64,000 bases of DNA from Actinopolyspora mzabensis (GTDB lineage Bacteria > Actinomycetota > Actinomycetes > Mycobacteriales > Pseudonocardiaceae), in assembly GCF_900101095.1 (NCBI RefSeq), contig NZ_FNFM01000002.1, positions 248,001 through 312,000 of the forward strand, given 5' to 3'. Position 1 is the first letter of the stretch, and each line of letters starts with the position of its first letter. Shown piece after piece: positions 61,443 to 64,000 of the stretch. The translations under genes were made by a program, and so were the position numbers. Under the pieces are notes generated by a model, which saw only the letters and a list, made by a program, of their open reading frames with translations, made no database searches and was not told the DNA's origin.

Positions 61443-61979
61443 TCAGATCTCCTTGAAGTACTCGAAGGGCTCCCGGCAGTCCAGGCAGCGATACAGCGCC
61501 TTGCACGCGGTGGCGCTGAACTCGGAGGTGCGTTCGGTGGCGGGGGAATCGCACTGCGGGCAGCGGATCTCCCGTCGCGGCGGCCCCAGGGTCAGCGGGA
61601 CCGGACCGGCACCACCGTTTCCGGGGGCCCACTCACCGGCCCGCTCGTCCGGCGGGTGTATGCCGTGCTCGGCCAGTTTGCGCCTGCCGCGCTCGGTGAG
61701 CCACGAACTGCTCCACGGTGGGGAGAGCTCGGTGCGGATCCGCACGTCGGCGTAGCCCGCCGCCGTGAGCCTGCGGTGCAGGTCGGTACGCATCTCGGTC
61801 AGCGCCGGGCAGCCGGAGTAGGTGGGTGTGATCGTGACGACCACGCCGCCGGTGTCGGTGACCGTGACCTCGCGCAGCACCCCGAGATCGGCGAGGGTGA
61901 GCATGGGAAGTTCCGGATCGGTCACCGACTCCGCGACCTCGGCGGCCACGGTCCGATCGCGTTCGGTGCTGGTTACCAT
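61443..61979 (-). CDS. paaD: PaaD, Fe-S maturation-type protein of the phenylacetate pathway
   Basis: A 178-residue protein. The N-terminal MIP18/DUF59 domain has SVTDPELPMLTLADLGVLRE and ITPTYSGCPALTEM with the invariant Cys; the C-terminal zinc ribbon has CPQCDSPATERTSEFSATAC and CLDC. It is needed for phenylacetyl-CoA epoxidase activity, probably for cluster assembly. Its start overlaps the end of paaC by 7 bp. Confidence 0.95.
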   Translation of the reverse strand: MVTSTERDRTVAAEVAESVTDPELPMLTLADLGVLREVTVTDTGGVVVTITPTYSGCPALTEMRTDLHRRLTAAGYADVRIRTELSPPWSSSWLTERGRRKLAEHGIHPPDERAGEWAPGNGGAGPVPLTLGPPRREIRCPQCDSPATERTSEFSATACKALYRCLDCREPFEYFKEI

Positions 61980-62863
61980 GTCGCCTCCGGATCACTGCGC
62001 GCCAGGCTCTGCATCTCCGCGAGCAGGTAGCCGAGGTGTTCGGTGTGGACGCCGTCGCGGCCGGCCAGGCCGCCGACCGACCCCACCCGGTTCACCTCGG
62101 GCAGCCGCAGCAGCGCCTGCTCGGCCACTTGGGCCAGCACCCCGTCGAACTCCTCTCGCAGCTCGGTGCTGTCCACGGCCACCCCCGATGCGGCCAGTCG
62201 CCGTTCCACGGCGTGCCCGGTGAACAGCTCGTCGACCAGTGGCAGCACGTCGGCGAAACCGCTGCGCAGGCGCTCGGCGGAGTACTCGGTGCCGTCACCG
62301 AGCCGGACGGCCCAGCGTGCGGCGTACTCCCGGTGGTAGGTGACCTCCTTGACCGCTTTCGCGGCGATCGCGGCGAGCACCGGATCGGTGGAGGAGACCA
62401 GGCGGTTGAGCAGCGCCAGCCGCCAGGTGGACGACACCAGCAGCGCGGCGATGGTCCTGCCGAAATCCCCGCCGGGCAGCTCGACCAGCCGCACGTTGCG
62501 GAACTCCGGTTCGGAGCGGAAGTAGGCCAGCGCGTCCTCGTCACGGCCGAGCCCCTCCACCGAACCCGCGCGGGAGAGCAGCATCCTCGCCTGCCCCAGC
62601 AGGTCCAGGGCGATGTTGGCCAGCGCCACCTCGTCCTCCAGCTCGTGAGCACACGTCACCCACTCGGTGAGCCGTTGCGAGAGGATCAGCGCGTCGTCGC
62701 CGAGCATCAGGCAGTAGGCCGCGAGATCGCCGGTGTCGACACCGGCGGGCAGGGTGGTGTCCACTCCGGACAGCGGATCGTCGAACCCGGTGCCGAACGC
62801 CCAGCGAGCGTCCCCCTCGGGATGTGTCTCGGCGATTGCCTCGTAGGCGTTGTCGAACGACAT
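61973..62863 (-). CDS. paaC: Phenylacetyl-CoA epoxidase structural subunit PaaC
   Basis: A 296-residue ferritin-like subunit without a functional di-iron site that forms the PaaA-PaaC core. It has LAAYCLMLGDDALILSQRLT, ALANIALDLLGQARMLLSRA and AVKEVTYHREYAARWAVRLG. The ATG at 62863 is used. The 176 bp gap to paaB is longer than the other spacings of the operon and contains a piece of the dispersed repeat. Confidence 0.95.
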   Translation of the reverse strand: MSFDNAYEAIAETHPEGDARWAFGTGFDDPLSGVDTTLPAGVDTGDLAAYCLMLGDDALILSQRLTEWVTCAHELEDEVALANIALDLLGQARMLLSRAGSVEGLGRDEDALAYFRSEPEFRNVRLVELPGGDFGRTIAALLVSSTWRLALLNRLVSSTDPVLAAIAAKAVKEVTYHREYAARWAVRLGDGTEYSAERLRSGFADVLPLVDELFTGHAVERRLAASGVAVDSTELREEFDGVLAQVAEQALLRLPEVNRVGSVGGLAGRDGVHTEHLGYLLAEMQSLARSDPEATW

Positions 62864-63039
62864 GGGGAATTACCTCACCGGTTGCGAACGTGGCCGCCGA
62901 ACCGCGGCGCCACGACTTGTCGAGTTCGGGACCGGAGCGAGAGCCGTACTGGGCCGAACCTCCACCAGTCCCGCAGTCGGCACCGCCGCGAGAGGTTCCG
63001 CCATCGGACCACCCCGACAGCTCGGCCGACACCGTCACC
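62864..63039. other. paaC-paaB gap with a repeat fragment
   Basis: About 45 bp (62961-63006, CAGTCGGCACCGCCGCG then AGAGGTTCCGCCA) match internal parts of the dispersed repeat joined by a deletion. The sequence has no start codon or gene. Confidence 0.5.
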
Positions 63040-63384
63040 TCAGATATGGGGGACATCGTCGGGTATCTCGTAGAAGGTGGGATGCCGGTACACCTTGTCC
63101 CCGTTCGGCGCGAAGAACGGGTCCTTCTCGTCCGGGCTGGACGCGGTGATGTCGGCCGCGCGCACCACCCAGATGCTCACGCCCTCGTTGCGTCGGGTGT
63201 AGAGGTTGCGCGCGTTGTGCAGCGCCATCTCCTCGTCGGCGGCGTGCAGCGAGCCCACGTGCACGTGGTTGAGCCCCCGCTTCCCCCTGACGAAGACCTC
63301 GAACAGCGGCCAGGCCGTGCTGGGCCGTTCCACCCCGCCCGTAGCGTCCCGGTCGTTCTCCCCGGTTCCGGATGCTGTGCTCAT
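63040..63384 (-). CDS. paaB: Phenylacetyl-CoA epoxidase subunit PaaB
   Basis: A 114-residue small subunit: [40 protein letters not shown] and [20 protein letters not shown]. It bridges PaaAC heterodimers. The ATG at 63384 overlaps the paaA stop codon (ATGA). About 20 residues at the N-terminus are disordered. Confidence 0.95.
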   Translation of the reverse strand: MSTASGTGENDRDATGGVERPSTAWPLFEVFVRGKRGLNHVHVGSLHAADEEMALHNARNLYTRRNEGVSIWVVRAADITASSPDEKDPFFAPNGDKVYRHPTFYEIPDDVPHI

Positions 63385-64000
63385 ACCGCGGCCCTCCCGC
63401 GTTCCGCCTGCTTCGCCGCGTGCGCCGCCGCGGCCTCGCGTACCCAGGAGCCGCCCTCGTGCGCGGCGCGCCGCCGTTCGACGCGTTGCGTGTTGCACGG
63501 CCCCTCACCGGCCAGCACGCGGTGGAACTCCTCCCAGTCCGGTTCGGAGAACTCGTAGTGCTCGCGCTCGGCGTTGTAGCTCAGCCCGGAGTCGGGCAGC
63601 GTGACTCCCAGCACCTCCGCCTGCGGCACGGTCATGTCCACGAACTTCTGCCGCAGCTGGTCGTTGGTGTGCCGCTTGATGCCCCAGGCCATCGACTGCT
63701 GGGTGTTGGGCGAGTCCCCGTCCGGCGGTCCGAACATCATCAGCGAGGGCCACCACCAGCGGTCCACCGCGTCCTGCACGTCCCGCCGCTGCTGTTCGGA
63801 GCCGTGCATCATGGTCAGCAGCAGCTCGTAGCCCTGCCGCTGGTGGAAGGACTCCTCCTTGCAGATGCGGATCATCGCCCGGGCGTAGGGCCCGTAGGAG
63901 CACCGGCACAGCGGCACCTGGTTCACGATCGCGGCCCCGTCCACCAGCCAGCCGATCACGCCGATGTCGGCGAAGGTCAGTGCCGGGTAGTTGAAGATGG
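63381..64000 (-). CDS. paaA: Phenylacetyl-CoA epoxidase catalytic subunit PaaA, partial (5' end outside window)
   Basis: About 206 C-terminal residues of the catalytic di-iron subunit. Visible metal-site segments are [16 protein letters not shown] (Glu-x-x-His) and [20 protein letters not shown]. It forms the ring-1,2-epoxide of phenylacetyl-CoA. The gene begins right of the window and leads the paaABCDE operon. Confidence 0.95.
   Translation of the reverse strand, partial: IFNYPALTFADIGVIGWLVDGAAIVNQVPLCRCSYGPYARAMIRICKEESFHQRQGYELLLTMMHGSEQQRRDVQDAVDRWWWPSLMMFGPPDGDSPNTQQSMAWGIKRHTNDQLRQKFVDMTVPQAEVLGVTLPDSGLSYNAEREHYEFSEPDWEEFHRVLAGEGPCNTQRVERRRAAHEGGSWVREAAAAHAAKQAERGRAAV

Overview
The window is GC-rich, gene-dense chromosomal DNA from an actinomycete. 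The mycothiol gene mshA, the senX3-regX3-gpm cluster, a Glu-Asp-Phe tRNA cluster and the GTG/TTG starts point to Actinobacteria. Gene content resembles Pseudonocardiales (an Actinopolyspora- or Saccharopolyspora-like genome is my guess, not something the sequence proves). There is no rRNA, CRISPR array or intact insertion sequence.

Layout. 1-19.3 kb is a conserved core that follows, in reverse, the Mycobacterium tuberculosis order Rv0496-Rv0473: ppx, regX3, senX3, gpm, ybjN, mshA, an L,D-transpeptidase, an SDR, murB, a DUF2505 gene, a DUF2516 gene, an HbhA-like protein, its XRE-type regulator and a DUF445 membrane protein. Lineage-specific genes are inserted: a trypsin-fold protein without a catalytic triad, an alpha/beta hydrolase that seems to lack its His, a nucleotidyltransferase, a VOC protein and a CGNR zinc-finger protein. 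19.4-27.1 kb holds dapC, a sigma factor coupled to a small beta-rich protein, a divergent MocR/YczE pair, a PP2C-like protein and CorA.

27.5-37 kb is the accessory part. It contains broken genes (a truncated GrpB, a truncated GNAT, an XRE regulator interrupted by an in-frame TGA), a cytochrome P450, an orphan Imm1-type immunity gene, and a 2.8 kb segment bounded by a 95 bp direct repeat made of the 3' part of tRNA-Phe plus its terminator. This looks like the scar of an integrative element.

37-48 kb returns to chromosomal functions: a gamma-butyrolactone-receptor-like TetR protein, CopZ with a CsoR-type operator, and a leucine-catabolism block (acyl-CoA dehydrogenase, acyl-CoA carboxylase alpha and beta, divergent TetR). 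48-59 kb has cytochrome oxidase subunit I, a two-gene operon of Cys-cluster proteins, an MFS exporter, an aldo-keto reductase, a flavin monooxygenase, a YigZ-family protein and Spo0M. A HigBA-like toxin-antitoxin cassette at 59.4-60.2 kb sits between 32 bp direct repeats. 60.3-64 kb is the phenylacetyl-CoA epoxidase operon paaABCDE, with paaA running off the right edge.

Two genome-scale patterns stand out. First, a dispersed intergenic repeat of about 193 bp with conserved nested hairpins (full copies at 511, 9072 and 22848; partial copies and isolated cores elsewhere). Second, many genes have a TANNNT hexamer 6-8 bp before the start codon, as expected for leaderless mRNAs, including a murB/DUF2505 bidirectional promoter whose two -10 boxes overlap.
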